Assembly: GCF_003002095.1 (NCBI RefSeq)
Contig: NZ_PVZC01000002.1
Location: 124,001 to 188,000, forward strand
Length of the DNA: 64,000 nt
Origin: Allonocardiopsis opalescens
GTDB lineage: Bacteria; Actinomycetota; Actinomycetes; Streptosporangiales; Streptosporangiaceae
Direction: 5' to 3'
The notes under the pieces were generated by a model. The model did not search any database, was not told the origin of the DNA, and worked only from the letters and a program-made list of their open reading frames with translations. Shown here in pieces: positions 35,310 to 43,183 of the stretch. A program made the translations under genes and the position numbers. Position 1 is the stretch's first letter, and every line of letters begins with the position of its first letter.

Positions 35310-35507
35310 TCAGCGGTGGGCGGCACCCTCGGGAACCGCTCGCGAGCGACGAAGGACCCGCGCCGGCAGCGGCAGGCCGGCGCCGGGGAGGGCGGTGCGG
35401 ATCCGCCGGGCCGCGCGGGGGCGGGCGACCGCCTCGCCGAGGCCACCGCTTGCGCCGGTGACCACGGCTCGCCCGCGGGCGGAGGCGGGGAGTGAGTCGG
35501 GGGGCAT
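35310..35507 (-). pseudogene. Internally deleted short-chain dehydrogenase (SDR)
   Basis: A 65-codon frame that begins with a real gene start (AAGGAG eight bases before ATG 35507). It reads RGRAVVTGASGGLGEAVAR, the NAD-binding TGxxxGxG of an SDR at residues 11-29, then jumps to an Arg-rich ending (AARRIRTALPGAG, ARVLRRSRAV). The central two-thirds of an SDR, including the Ser-Tyr-Lys triad, is missing. It faces the TetR gene across a double operator, the usual layout for a TetR repressor and its enzyme. I infer a large in-frame deletion of the former target gene. Confidence 0.55.
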
Positions 35508-35534
35508 GTTGGCTACTCCTTGCGCACACTGGTA

Positions 35535-35585
35535 GGTTGACGCCGTCAACCACGTTAGCCGCCTAGGTTGACATCGTCAACCTAG
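35535..35585. promoter_or_regulatory. Double TetR operator
   Basis: Two palindromes: GGTTGAC-GCC-GTCAACC (35535-35551) and CTAGGTTGAC-ATC-GTCAACCTAG (35563-35585). Their centres are 31 bp apart, three helical turns. They lie between the divergent SDR remnant and tetR. Confidence 0.8.
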
Positions 35586-35594
35586 AGGAGGCCG

Positions 35595-36197
35595 ATGAAT
35601 CCGACCCGTACCAGGCTGATCGACGCCGCCACCCGACTCCTGGACGCCGGCGGTCCGGCCGCGGTCACGCTGCGCGAGGTCGGCCGGCGCGCCGGCGTCT
35701 CCCACAACGCCCCGTACAAGCACTTCGCCGGCAAGCAGGACCTGCTCGCCGCCATCGCCGCCGACCAACTGCGCACGCTCACCGACCGCATGCGAGCGGC
35801 CGCGGCCGACCACCCCGCGGGAGTGGACGCCGTCAAGGCCGCCATCACCGCCTACCTGGACTGGGCGCAGCGGCATCCGGCCCGCTTCACGCTCACCTTC
35901 GGCCCCTGGGAGGGCGAATCCGACGAACTCGGCCAGGCCGCGGCCGCCGCCCGCCAGGTCCTGCACGATCTCGTGGCCGCCGCCTGCGACAACGGCACCT
36001 TCCCCGGCGAGCCAGCCCCCACCGCCGCGCTCATCTGGACACTCGCCCACGGCGCCGTCGACCTCTCCCAGACCGGCCACATGTCCAAGTCCGGCGCCGA
36101 TCCCACCCCCGACGCTTTGGTCGGCCTCCTGATCCAGACCCTGCGCCGCCCGGCCTCACCACCGCCACCGGCCGCCGACGGCACGACCGTCATGTGA
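35595..36197 (+). CDS. TetR-family transcriptional regulator
   Basis: A 200-residue repressor. RTRLIDAATRLLDAGGPAAVTLREVGRRAGVSHNAPYKHFAGKQDLLAAI forms the DNA-binding domain (residues 5-55). The C-terminal part (TetR_C_33-like) has AYLDWAQRHPARFTLTFGPWEGES. GAGGAGG lies just before ATG 35595. The double palindrome directly upstream should be its operator, controlling itself and the broken SDR gene. A compact palindrome at 36381 lies downstream. Confidence 0.9.
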   Translation: MNPTRTRLIDAATRLLDAGGPAAVTLREVGRRAGVSHNAPYKHFAGKQDLLAAIAADQLRTLTDRMRAAAADHPAGVDAVKAAITAYLDWAQRHPARFTLTFGPWEGESDELGQAAAAARQVLHDLVAAACDNGTFPGEPAPTAALIWTLAHGAVDLSQTGHMSKSGADPTPDALVGLLIQTLRRPASPPPPAADGTTVM

Positions 36198-36856
36198 TCG
36201 CAGGCCGCGCCCGCCGAGGCGAGACGAGCGTCATCATCCGCGGCAGAACCCGCGAACCCGCCCGCGCCGGGTGGCGGAGATCTCCGACGGCCACTCGTCC
36301 AGGCCGCCCGCGCCGACGCCTCTCGACCGTCATTCTCAGCGGTCGGCCCCTCCCGCCAGCACCGCAGGCACCAGAAGCCTCCGGACCTTCAAGGTCCGGG
36401 GAAAAGGCGCCTGGGCGGGACGCACGCGCACCGAACGGCGGGCAGGTGGTGCGCTGACTCCGCAGCCCGAGGATCACCCCGAAAGGCCGTGCCACTCCTG
36501 CAAGACCACGCAAGCTCCCAGCCCGAACTGTGGACAACCCAAGCGGCCGGCGACCTTATCCACAAGCCGCACACCTCCACATGGACCGCTCTCCCCCCTT
36601 CGGGAGATGCTCTCCCCGTGGCGGTCACGTTGCCGCCACCACTGGTCAGTCGAGGGGAGGGAGTGCCGATGCGCGCTGGCGCTCCCGTCAAGCACCCCGC
36701 TGGCCAGACGCCACGGAAGCCGTCGACGCGGGTCGGCGGGGCTTCACGGGAAGCACGGGCCGGAGCGGTTAGCACCGTTCCAGCCCGTTCCGACAACGAG
36801 AACGACGGCCGGCGGCGTGACCGCGGCAACGTGACCGACCACACCAACCGAGAGAC
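36198..36856. other. Non-coding accessory stretch with palindrome and paired DnaA-like boxes
   Basis: No gene that I can support. CCGGACCTT-C-AAGGTCCGG at 36381-36399 is a perfect 9-1-9 palindrome, an operator or short terminator. TTATCCACA occurs at 36556-36564 and its relative TTGTCCACA on the opposite strand at 36529-36537, so two DnaA-type boxes face each other 18 bp apart. Confidence 0.45.
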
Positions 36857-36886
36857 GGCCGTCCTGGGACAGAGCCCAGGACGGCC
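36857..36886 (-). terminator. Hairpin terminator downstream of xylA
   Basis: GGCCGTCCTGGG and its exact complement CCCAGGACGGCC flank a 6-base loop, about 80 bp after the leftward xylA stop. There is no T-run, as usual for this GC content. Confidence 0.7.
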
Positions 36887-36964
36887 GACGGAAAGGACGA
36901 TCCTCTCAACCTCAACCAGGGCGATCCATCCGACCGCCCCCCGAACACGGAAAGGAAGTGAGCC

Positions 36965-38125
36965 TCACCGAACCCCGTAAAGATGCTCCAGGGCAAGCTG
37001 GTCCAGCCGCTCGAAGGCCATCCCTCGCTCGGCCAGACCGGTGACGTCCACCTCCACCTCGCGCAACTCGCGCCAGGTCTCACCCTCCGCGACGGTCGGC
37101 GTGCTCAGCTCGGGCACCCGTGCCGCCGCCAGGGCCTCGGCCACCTCCGGGTCGGCACGGAAGGCGCGGGCCTTCTCGCGCAGGATGAGGTAGTTGCGCA
37201 TGCACGCGCGCGCCGACTCCCAGACGCCTTCGTCGTCCTCGGTCCGCGGCGGCTTGTAGTCGAAGTGGATCGGGCCCTCATAGCCGCCCGACTCGACCGC
37301 GTCCACGACCCAGAAGGCGCCGCCCACGTTGCCCGCGCCGAAGCGCAGGTCCTGGTCGAAGCGCGGGCCGTGCTGACCGTTGAGGTCGATGTGGAAGAGC
37401 TTGCCGTGCCACAGCGCCTGCGCGATGCCGTGCGCGTAGTTGAGGCCGGCCATCTCCTCGTGGCCCACCTCCGGGTTCAGGCCGACCAGTTCGGGGTGCT
37501 CCAGCTCGTTGATGAAGGCGAGGGCGTGGCCGACGGTCGGCAGCAGGATGTCGCCGCGCGGCTCGTTCGGCTTGGGCTCGATGGCGAAGCGCAGGTCGTA
37601 GCCCTGGTCGAGCACGTACTGGCCGAGGAGGTCGAAGGCCTCCTTGTAGCGGTCCAGGGCGGCGCGCACGTCCTTGGCGGCGCCGGACTCGGCGCCCTCG
37701 CGACCGCCCCAGCACACGTAGGTCCGGGCACCGAGTTCGGCGGCCAGGTCGATGTTGGCCATCACCTTGCGCAGCGCGAAGCGGCGCACGTCGCGGTCGT
37801 TTGCGGTGAACGCGCCGTCCTTGAAAACCGGGTGGCCGAACAGGTTCGTGGTGGCCGTGGTCACCACCAGGCCGGTCTCGTCCAGGGCGGTGCGGAAGGC
37901 GTCGATGAGGCGTTTGCGTTCGCTGTCGTCGGCCTCGAACGGGAACACGTCGTTGTCGTGGAAGTTGACTCCGTACGCGCCGAGTTCGGCGAGCTTGCGC
38001 ACGGCGCGGTCGGCGGCCATGGGGGCGCGCGACGGGCCGCCGAAGACGTCCTGGGCGGCCCACCCGACCGTCCAGATGCCGAAGGAGAAGCGGTCCTGCG
38101 GGGTGGGTGTGTAGCGGTCGCTCAT
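36965..38125 (-). CDS. xylA: Xylose isomerase
   Basis: A 386-residue TIM-barrel enzyme of the class I actinobacterial type, converting D-xylose to D-xylulose. [22 protein letters not shown] is the classic N-terminus. His56 in NFHDND is catalytic, [12 protein letters not shown] carries the metal-binding Glu and Lys, and HIDLNGQ and HFDYKPPR complete the metal sites. ATG 38125 overlaps the xylB stop (ATGA), so the order in the message is xylB then xylA with translational coupling. The terminator lies at 36857. Confidence 0.97.
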   Translation of the reverse strand: MSDRYTPTPQDRFSFGIWTVGWAAQDVFGGPSRAPMAADRAVRKLAELGAYGVNFHDNDVFPFEADDSERKRLIDAFRTALDETGLVVTTATTNLFGHPVFKDGAFTANDRDVRRFALRKVMANIDLAAELGARTYVCWGGREGAESGAAKDVRAALDRYKEAFDLLGQYVLDQGYDLRFAIEPKPNEPRGDILLPTVGHALAFINELEHPELVGLNPEVGHEEMAGLNYAHGIAQALWHGKLFHIDLNGQHGPRFDQDLRFGAGNVGGAFWVVDAVESGGYEGPIHFDYKPPRTEDDEGVWESARACMRNYLILREKARAFRADPEVAEALAAARVPELSTPTVAEGETWRELREVEVDVTGLAERGMAFERLDQLALEHLYGVR

Positions 38126-39519
38126 CGGGCCTCTCGATTCTCGTGCCAGGGTCGGGTGTCCTCGCGCAGCTCCGCGTAGCGGTCGCGCACGTGCGGGGTG
38201 GGGTCGGCGGTGCAGGTCAGCGCCGGCGGGCTCGGCCACTCGGGCGGAGTGGGGCCGCCTCGGAGCGCCCAGGCGGCCTGGCGGGCTGCGCCGAGGGCGA
38301 CGTATTCGGCCGGTTCGGGGACCTCCAGCGGCCGCCCGAACACGGCCGGGGCGATGCGGCGGAAGGCGTCGGAGCGGGCGCCGCCGCCGATGAGCAGGAC
38401 GCGGTTGACGGTGACGCCGTGCTCGACCAGGGCGTCGACGGCGTCGGCCAGGCTGCACGCGAGGGCTTCGACGGCGGCTCTGGCCAGGTTCTCGCGGGTG
38501 GCCGAGGCGCCGGTGAGGCCGCGCATGACGGCGTTCGCCTCGGGCCGGGCGGGGGTGCGCTCGCCGTCGAAGTACGGCAGCAGGGTGACGCCGCCCGCGC
38601 CGGGTTCGGCGGCCAGGGTCAGTCGGGACAGTTCGTCCACGTCGACGCCGAGCAGGCCGGCGGTGTAGGTGAGGATGCGGGCGGCGTTGAGGGTGCACAC
38701 CAGCGGAAGGTGGCGGCCGGTCGCGTCGGCGAAGCCGGCGACGATGCCGGTGGGATCGGCGGTGGGGTGTTCGGCGACGGCGAAGGCGGTGCCCGAGGTG
38801 CCGACGGAGACGGCGACGTCGCCGGTGCGCAGGCCGAGGCCGAGGGCGGCGCCCATGTTGTCGCCGGTGCCGGGGGCGAGCTTCGCGCCCCAGGAGGTCT
38901 CGCCGACGACTTCGCCGGGGGCGGCGACCCGGGGCGTGTCGGCGGAGTGGCCGAGGGCGGCGGTCAGGAACTCGGGCAGCCACTCGCCGGTGGCGGGGCT
39001 CCAGTAGCCGGTGCCCGATGCGTCGCCGCGGTCGGTGGTGCGCTCGCGCTTGCCGCCGAGGCGCCAGGTGAGCCAGTCGTGCGGGAGGAGGACGCCGGCG
39101 GTTCTGGCCGCGTTGCCGGGTTCGTGCTCGGCCATCCAGCGCAGCTTGGTGACGGTGAACGACACGGCGGGCACGCTGCCGGTGCGCTCGGCCCACGCCC
39201 CGGGCCCGCCGAGTTCGGCGGTGAGGGCGCGGGTCTGGGGTGCGGAGCGGACGTCGTTCCACAGCAGGGCGGGCCGGACGACCTCGCCGTCGGCGTCGAG
39301 GGCGACCATGCCGTGCTGCTGGGCGGCGACCGCGACGGCGTCGGCCCGCTCCAGCAGGTGCTCACCCGCCTTGGTGAGCGCGTGCCACCATTCGGCGGGG
39401 TCGCACTCGGTGCCGTCGGGGTGCGGGGCGGTGGCCTCGCCGACGATTCCGCCGTCGTCCGCCCGGCACAGAACGATCTTGGTGGACTGGGTCGATGAGT
39501 CGATGCCGGCGACGAGCAT
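38122..39519 (-). CDS. xylB: Xylulokinase
   Basis: A 465-residue FGGY-family kinase that phosphorylates D-xylulose. [17 protein letters not shown] is the phosphate-binding start, QQHGMVALD and [11 protein letters not shown] bind substrate, and the ATPase core has [11 protein letters not shown] and [15 protein letters not shown]. The catalytic Asp lies in [10 protein letters not shown] or the preceding DE pair by family alignment. First gene of the xylBA operon, with a clear promoter/operator 50-80 bp upstream. No xylFGH transporter is in the window. Confidence 0.95.
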   Translation of the reverse strand: MLVAGIDSSTQSTKIVLCRADDGGIVGEATAPHPDGTECDPAEWWHALTKAGEHLLERADAVAVAAQQHGMVALDADGEVVRPALLWNDVRSAPQTRALTAELGGPGAWAERTGSVPAVSFTVTKLRWMAEHEPGNAARTAGVLLPHDWLTWRLGGKRERTTDRGDASGTGYWSPATGEWLPEFLTAALGHSADTPRVAAPGEVVGETSWGAKLAPGTGDNMGAALGLGLRTGDVAVSVGTSGTAFAVAEHPTADPTGIVAGFADATGRHLPLVCTLNAARILTYTAGLLGVDVDELSRLTLAAEPGAGGVTLLPYFDGERTPARPEANAVMRGLTGASATRENLARAAVEALACSLADAVDALVEHGVTVNRVLLIGGGARSDAFRRIAPAVFGRPLEVPEPAEYVALGAARQAAWALRGGPTPPEWPSPPALTCTADPTPHVRDRYAELREDTRPWHENREAR

Positions 39520-39567
39520 GGCCTGGCCGAACCTTCCGTCGAGAGCGCGTGATCGCTGCTCCCGCTA

Positions 39568-39596
39568 TTTGTATGGCTCGGCAACAAAAAAGTCAA
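39568..39596 (-). promoter_or_regulatory. xylBA promoter with overlapping inverted-repeat operator
   Basis: On the minus strand -35 TTGACT (39591-39596) and -10 TACAAA (39568-39573) are 17 bp apart. TTTGT-N11-ACAAA (39568-39588) spans the -10 and spacer, a position where a ROK/XylR-type repressor would block transcription. Confidence 0.7.
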
Positions 39597-39662
39597 CGGC
39601 TCGCCGGACCCGCTGCGCGCCGCTCGGACGGCACCGCGCACGATGCCGTCCGGCGGGCGGGC

Positions 39663-40160
39663 TCAGATCATCGCGCCCTCGTTGCGCAGCAGCCACAGCT
39701 TGGCGTCCAGGCCGTAGCCGTAGTGGTTCAACCGGTTGCCGGCGCCGAGGATGCGGTGGCAGGGCACGATCGGGGCGACCAGGTTCGCGGCGCAGGCGTT
39801 GCCCGCGACCCGGGCGCTGCCGGGGTGGCCGGCATTGGCGGCCAGTTCGGCGTAGGTGACCGTGCTCCCGGCCTTGACCTCGCGCATGGCTTGCCACATC
39901 CGCTCGCGCACCGGGGTGGAGGGCTGGTGGACGGGCAGGTCGTCGAGGGCGGTGGCCTCGCCCGCGAAGTAGCGTTCGACGGCGGCGCTCAGCTCGCCGA
40001 GGTCGTCGGCCGGGGTCATCGGCAGCGGGCGCATGGAGCTGTGCAACCGGTTGTGCAGCTCGGCCGGGTCGTCGTAGAAGCCCGCGCCGATGAGGGCGCC
40101 GTCGAGTTCGAGCAGGCTGAGCCGCCCGATCGGGGTGGGCATGACGAGCGATCGGATCAT
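39663..40160 (-). CDS. ogt: Methylated-DNA-protein-cysteine methyltransferase
   Basis: A 165-residue suicide repair protein that removes O6-alkyl groups from guanine. The C-terminal domain has RERMWQAMREVKAGSTVTYAELAANAGHPGSARVAGNACAAN, with the active-site Cys in VPCHRI and GYGLDAKLWLLRNE at the end. The start overlaps the alkA-fusion stop (ATGA), so it is translationally coupled to the Ada-AlkA protein. Together they form a complete alkylation-repair operon. Confidence 0.94.
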   Translation of the reverse strand: MIRSLVMPTPIGRLSLLELDGALIGAGFYDDPAELHNRLHSSMRPLPMTPADDLGELSAAVERYFAGEATALDDLPVHQPSTPVRERMWQAMREVKAGSTVTYAELAANAGHPGSARVAGNACAANLVAPIVPCHRILGAGNRLNHYGYGLDAKLWLLRNEGAMI

Positions 40161-41728
40161 GATGTCTTCCCTGTCTGGTGGTGCTGCGGAATCCGCTGGA
40201 TCTGCTCGGGCGGCGCCGTCCACAGGTGCAGTGCGGCATAGGCCCGCCACGGACGCCACGGCTCGGTGGTGGTGATGCCCGCTGACTCCATCGCGCGCCG
40301 CAGCACCAGGTCGGTGCCGGGGAACGCGTCGGGGTCGCGCAGGGCGCGCATCGCGATGTAGCCGGAGGTCCACGGGCCGATGCCGGGAAGCTCCTCCAGT
40401 GCCGCGGTGGTGGCCGCGACGTCGGCGCCGGAGTCGAGGTGGAGGCCGCCGTCCGCCACGGCCTCGGCTAGCGCGCGCAGGGTGCGGCGGCGCGCCCCGG
40501 TGAGTCCGACATGGTCCAGGTCGGCCCCTGCCAGCGCGTCGGCGGTCGGGAACACGTGGGTGAGGGTACCGACGGGCTCCGGCAGCGGGGTGCCGGTGGC
40601 GGCGACCAGCCGTCCGGCCAGGGTGCGGGCGGCCGCGACGGACACCTGCTGGCCGAGTACCGCGCGGACCGCGAGTTCGAAGCCGTCATAGGCGCCGGGC
40701 ACCCGCAGCCCGGGCCGGGCCGCGACGAGCGGCGCGAGCGCCGGGTCGGCGCCGAGGACGCCCGCGACGGTGGCGGGGTCGGCGCACAGGTCGAACAGCG
40801 CCCGGCAGGCCGCCACGACCTGCGGGGTGCCGCGCAGGTCGGGCACGGCGAGGCGCAGCACGATCTGCGGCGCTCCGGGGTCGGGCAGCAGTTCGAGGGT
40901 GCCGGGGCCGCCCGGGGTGGCGATGGTGCGGGCGTAGCGGTTCGGGCTCACCTCCTCCACGCCGGGGATCGCGCGGGCGGCCAGGAAGTCCAGCAGGGCG
41001 GCCGCGTCGAAGGGCGGGCGGTAGGCCAGCCGCAGCGACAGCGGCCCGCCGGGCTGGGCGGCCCGGAGCGGCCGACCCGTCCGGTGGCCGCGCAGCGCCC
41101 CCGGCGGTAGGCCGTAGGCGTCCTTGACGCTCTCGTTGAACCGTCGGACGCTGCCGAATCCGCTGGCGAAGGCGATATCGGTGATGGGGAGGTCGGATTC
41201 GGCGAGCAGTCGGCGGGCGAGCTGGAGGCGGCGGGTGCGGGCGAGTGCGAGCGGCCCGGCGCCGACCTCGGCGATGAACAGGCGGTGCAGGTGGCGCTCG
41301 GTGACGGCCAGCCGTCCGGCGAGGCCGCCGACGCCCTCGGCGTCGACGGTGCCGTTCTCGATCAGCCGCAGCGCGCGGCCGATGAGGTCCTTGCGGACGT
41401 CCCAGTCGGGTGAGCCGGGGCTGGTCTCCGGGCGGCAGCGGCGGCAGGCGCGGAAGCCCGCCACCTCGGCGGCCGCGGCGTGCGGGTAGAAGCGCACGTT
41501 GCGGCGGGCGGGGGTGCGCGAGGGGCAGATCGGCCGGCAGTAGATGCCGGTGCTGGTGACGCCGATGTAGAAGCGGCCGTCGAAGCGCGCGTCGCGCGCC
41601 ACGATGGCGCGGTAGCAGGTGTCGAAGTCCAGGTCGCGGAGCAGGTGCTCCTGGCCGTTGCCGCGTGTGCCGCCGGGGGTGGCGGCCGCCGTGGCGGCGC
41701 TCGGTTCGGCAGCGGTCGCGATGTCCAT
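40157..41728 (-). CDS. alkA: Ada regulatory domain fused to AlkA 3-methyladenine DNA glycosylase
   Basis: A 523-residue three-part protein. Residues about 30-105 are the Ada zinc domain (GIYCRPICPSRTPARRN, then FRACRRCRP) with four Cys and the methyl-accepting first Cys. Residues about 110-195 are an AraC-type helix-turn-helix (DLPITDIAFASGFGSVRRFNESVKDAYG). Residues about 215-515 are AlkA: an N-terminal AlkA domain, then the HhH-GPD fold with LEELPGIGPWTSGYIAMRAL and catalytic Asp in FPGTDL. The protein senses methyl phosphotriesters, activates its own operon and excises alkylated bases. ATG 41728 follows a GGGGG. It is a common actinobacterial fusion. Confidence 0.94.
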   Translation of the reverse strand: MDIATAAEPSAATAAATPGGTRGNGQEHLLRDLDFDTCYRAIVARDARFDGRFYIGVTSTGIYCRPICPSRTPARRNVRFYPHAAAAEVAGFRACRRCRPETSPGSPDWDVRKDLIGRALRLIENGTVDAEGVGGLAGRLAVTERHLHRLFIAEVGAGPLALARTRRLQLARRLLAESDLPITDIAFASGFGSVRRFNESVKDAYGLPPGALRGHRTGRPLRAAQPGGPLSLRLAYRPPFDAAALLDFLAARAIPGVEEVSPNRYARTIATPGGPGTLELLPDPGAPQIVLRLAVPDLRGTPQVVAACRALFDLCADPATVAGVLGADPALAPLVAARPGLRVPGAYDGFELAVRAVLGQQVSVAAARTLAGRLVAATGTPLPEPVGTLTHVFPTADALAGADLDHVGLTGARRRTLRALAEAVADGGLHLDSGADVAATTAALEELPGIGPWTSGYIAMRALRDPDAFPGTDLVLRRAMESAGITTTEPWRPWRAYAALHLWTAPPEQIQRIPQHHQTGKTS

Positions 41729-42009
41729 GCCCCCATTCAACCCGCAGCTTCCGGGTCCGTGCTCGCGGAAATCGGACCTGGCGGTGGCGGCCGCTCCGGG
41801 CGCCGATTCCCGCTGCCGCCCTGGTGCCGGGCCGGGCGCGACGGTGCGCGGGCGGCGTCCGCGTGCCCGGTGGACGGCGGCCGCCGACCGGGCCGGTCCG
41901 TCGAGGTCCGCCCAGGTCAACACGGCGGGCGGGGGCCGCGATTCCGTGCCCGGGCGCGGGATGGTGGCGGCGCAAGCCGACCGTCCACAGGCGGCGGCCT
42001 TGGCCCTTC
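41729..42009. other. Upstream region of the ada-alkA operon
   Basis: No gene that I can support. It contains the promoter region of the operon and, at its distal end, the start of the inverted hairpin repeat. Confidence 0.4.
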
Positions 42010-42096
42010 GTTGTCCACAACCCGTGGGTAACCCGCACGCGGCGCACCCTGGAGCGCAAGGATGGTTGTAGGGGAGCCCCCCAGGGAGGGCGGGGT
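42010..42096 (-). repeat. Third copy of the hairpin/DnaA-box repeat, inverted
   Basis: Read on the minus strand it opens with the hairpin AACCCCGCCCTCCCTGGGGG (42075-42096 region), passes CTCCCCTAC and a GTGCGCCGCG-like middle, and ends with GGGTTGTGGACAAC (42008-42021). The order and length match the two copies at 28212-28443, 14 kb away. Confidence 0.6.
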
Positions 42097-42111
42097 TCGC
42101 AGATGGGTGCA

Positions 42112-42306
42112 GTTCTTCTTAGCGTTGCGCCTGGTCAGGACGTTGCTCGCTGACCATGTCTCGTCTAGGCGGTCGCTGGTGAGGGTCGCTGTGATCTTGG
42201 CGCGTCGGGTCCGGCGGTCGAAGTCCACCCGCAGGTTCAGCGAGTCCAGTAGTCGGCCCAGGGCGTCGTGCGGCAGGGCGTCTAGAGCAGCGTCATCTGG
42301 CCCAGA
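42112..42306 (-). pseudogene. Possible C-terminal relic of a serine recombinase
   Basis: The open frame reads LPHDALGRLLDSLNLRVDF, then DRRTRRAKITATLTSDRLD, which resembles the C-terminal tail of large serine recombinases (LG-L-V-YDxxTR followed by beta strands). It begins after a stop at 42307 and runs into the hairpin repeat, so both ends are cut. GC content is lower than average. The assignment rests on pattern only. Confidence 0.3.
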
Positions 42307-42389
42307 TCACCGCACGTGCGCGCGCAGCCGGACAGGCCAGCGCGCGCCGAGCCGCCTTCCTCGTCACCAGCGCCGACCCCGGCGAGATC

Positions 42390-42629
42390 ATGAGCGGCGT
42401 CCGTCTGCTGTTGTCGCTGGACCGGGCGTTCAGGCATGACGCCCTGGTCGCCGCCGCCTACTTCCTCGCGCAGATCGAAGCCGAGCAGGACGACCAGGAC
42501 GACGACGAGCAGCGCCACGACGACTCCACCGAGCCCGAACCGCAGCCCGCCCGGCTCCGCCCCGTCCCCGACCCCGCCGCGATGACCAAGACCGTGTTCG
42601 CCCAGGCCGACCAGGAGGCCCAGTCATGA
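42390..42629 (+). CDS. Small protein of unknown function, probably 5'-truncated
   Basis: A 79-residue protein from ATG 42390; the coding frame clearly continues upstream to about 42285 (LAQITARARAAGQASARRAAFLVTSADPGEI), where sense is lost at the boundary with the recombinase relic. It has RLLLSLDRAFRHDALVAAAYFLAQIEAEQ, then a very acidic Asp/Glu/Gln stretch and PAAMTKTVFAQADQEAQS. The stop overlaps the next start (ATGA). No domain is recognised. Confidence 0.45.
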   Translation: MSGVRLLLSLDRAFRHDALVAAAYFLAQIEAEQDDQDDDEQRHDDSTEPEPQPARLRPVPDPAAMTKTVFAQADQEAQS

Positions 42630-43024
42630 CCGACGACAGCACCCTAGATCTCACGTGGGCGTTCACCGCCGCACTGACCGACGCCGCCACGGACGCCGTG
42701 CGGCTGCCCGACGCAGCGCGAGAGCTGGACGACCGGTTGGAGCGCGCCAGTGAAGCCGGGGCGCCGCTGTGGCCGAACGAGCGCTACGGCACCGCCCATT
42801 TGCGCGGCTTGCTGGACACCGCCCTTGACTACGCGCTGACCGGCGCGCCCCCCGGCGAGCAGCTGGCGGGCATCGCCGCGATCGCCCACGTCGCCGACGA
42901 TCACCAGTTGGGCGAGCGGTTCGTGTTCGAGGCGGCCGCCCACTGGGCGACCAAGGTCGCCGAGTACGCCCCCGTCATCACGGTGATCCGCCCCGGCACC
43001 CCGGAATGGGCGCACATCCCATAG
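42626..43024 (+). CDS. Protein of unknown function, translationally coupled
   Basis: A 132-residue acidic, mainly helical protein (MTDDSTLDLTWAFTAALTDAA, ERYGTAHLRGLLDTALDYAL, AHWATKVAEYAPVITVIRPGT). The ATG overlaps the previous stop. No family is recognised. It lies in the accessory segment between the recombinase-like relic and the pentapeptide gene and is probably mobile-element cargo. Nothing else is seen in 43025-43183. Confidence 0.6.
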   Translation: MTDDSTLDLTWAFTAALTDAATDAVRLPDAARELDDRLERASEAGAPLWPNERYGTAHLRGLLDTALDYALTGAPPGEQLAGIAAIAHVADDHQLGERFVFEAAAHWATKVAEYAPVITVIRPGTPEWAHIP

Positions 43025-43183
43025 TGGGCGCGCCCGGCGGCCCGACTCGACATCTGGCTGTACGACCGCGCCATGCGCACCGTCCGCACGGGCGGCGGCC
43101 GGGCCCCGCCCCGGCGGAGGAGACGCCACCAGGCGCACACTCACGCCAGGGACCGGCCTTGACCGTGTGACAACTTCCCCCTA

